From Thermoplasmata archaeon (GTDB lineage: Archaea; Thermoplasmatota; Thermoplasmata; Thermoplasmatales; Thermoplasmataceae), in NCBI GenBank assembly GCA_021806235.1, contig JAJZXU010000016.1, forward strand, positions 1 through 64,000: 64,000 nucleotides of DNA, read 5' to 3'. The translations under genes were made by a program, and so were the position numbers. This document shows positions 63,952-64,000 of the stretch, piece by piece (the stretch's first letter is position 1; every line of letters starts with the position of its first letter). Below the pieces are notes generated by a model, which ran no database searches, was not told where the DNA came from, and was given only the letters and a program-made list of their open reading frames with translations.

Positions 63952-64000
63952 TTATACAATCTTTGCAAGCTGTGCATGCGGTACACCATTAATCCTTATA
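63952..64000 (-). CDS. C-terminal end of a leftward gene, cut by the window
   Basis: Read leftward from the window edge: IRINGVPHAQLAKIV then TAA at 63954-63952. Fifteen codons are too few to name a family. The codon pattern is plausible, and the AT-rich gap up to 63874 fits a convergent gene end. Confidence 0.35.
   Translation of the reverse strand, partial: IRINGVPHAQLAKIV

Noticed and set aside
1-64000. CRISPR array or cas genes
   Set aside because: No regularly spaced direct repeats and no Cas motifs seen; the RNA-guided nucleases here are TnpB and IscB types.
1-64000. rRNA genes or a replication origin
   Set aside because: No rRNA-like sequence, no Orc1/Cdc6 gene and no ORB-like repeat cluster recognised.

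Overview
The window comes from an acidophilic archaeon of the order Thermoplasmatales, most like the Ferroplasma/Acidiplasma/Picrophilus group; genus not fixed. The DNA is AT-rich, about one third G+C by eye. Many genes start directly at or a few bases after the presumed transcript start, behind TATA-like boxes. The housekeeping set is archaeal: Pelota, Rpo3, archaeosine synthase, Nep1, Csl4, LSm, GAN/RecJ-like nuclease, S13-S4-S11-Rpo3 operon. Acid-habitat surface proteins (sedolisin, a very large AglB, secreted Asn-rich proteins) fit this.

Layout. 1-4 kb: a decayed rmlA, rmlB, a Cys-rich ParB-like protein, and an nreA/SplB-like repair operon. 4-12.7 kb: an accessory region with a Nudix plus two-helix membrane protein pair, a short protein plus CorA-like membrane protein, two SocA/Panacea-like antitoxin-PIN toxin modules, orphan genes, and dead IS630-like and IS110-like transposases. 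12.7-20.7 kb: core genes (MTA/SAH deaminase, ArcS, LSm, Csl4, haem O synthase, RHH regulator, PheT, a wHTH-SsuA-like regulator). 20.7-21.8 kb: a cassette with a frame-broken retropepsin-like protease, bracketed by IS256-like ends. 21.8-31 kb: amino acid permease, a 2064-residue AglB with a surface companion gene, and an RNase H-fold protein. 31-38 kb: an intact IS200/IS605 element sitting in a host gene, tRNA-Cys, a decayed second copy of one toxin-antitoxin module, a hydrolase and regulators. 38-45 kb: HtpX, Nep1, S15, a decayed IscB element, RecJ-like nuclease, M20 and S66 peptidases. 45-48.7 kb: a 91-bp direct repeat around three overlapping unknown genes, a G+C-rich menA that looks bacterial, and a tnpB relic. 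48.7-64 kb: split MetE, sedolisin, UbiX, Mut7-C, Pelota, JAMM, NAD kinase, TauE, the rpoD operon and a TasA-like secreted protein.

The most unusual signal is a family of three related IscB-derived elements (40665-41695, 57957-58396, about 62500-62880). One keeps a frameshifted IscB that has lost RuvC-II and HNH. The other two have lost nearly the whole protein but keep the upstream omega-RNA region and the right end, so they look like non-autonomous solo-omega-RNA elements. All three follow TCAAC and end at or just before the start of an essential gene (recJ-like, nadK, rpsM). I could not run any search; family calls rest on motifs and recalled family sequences.
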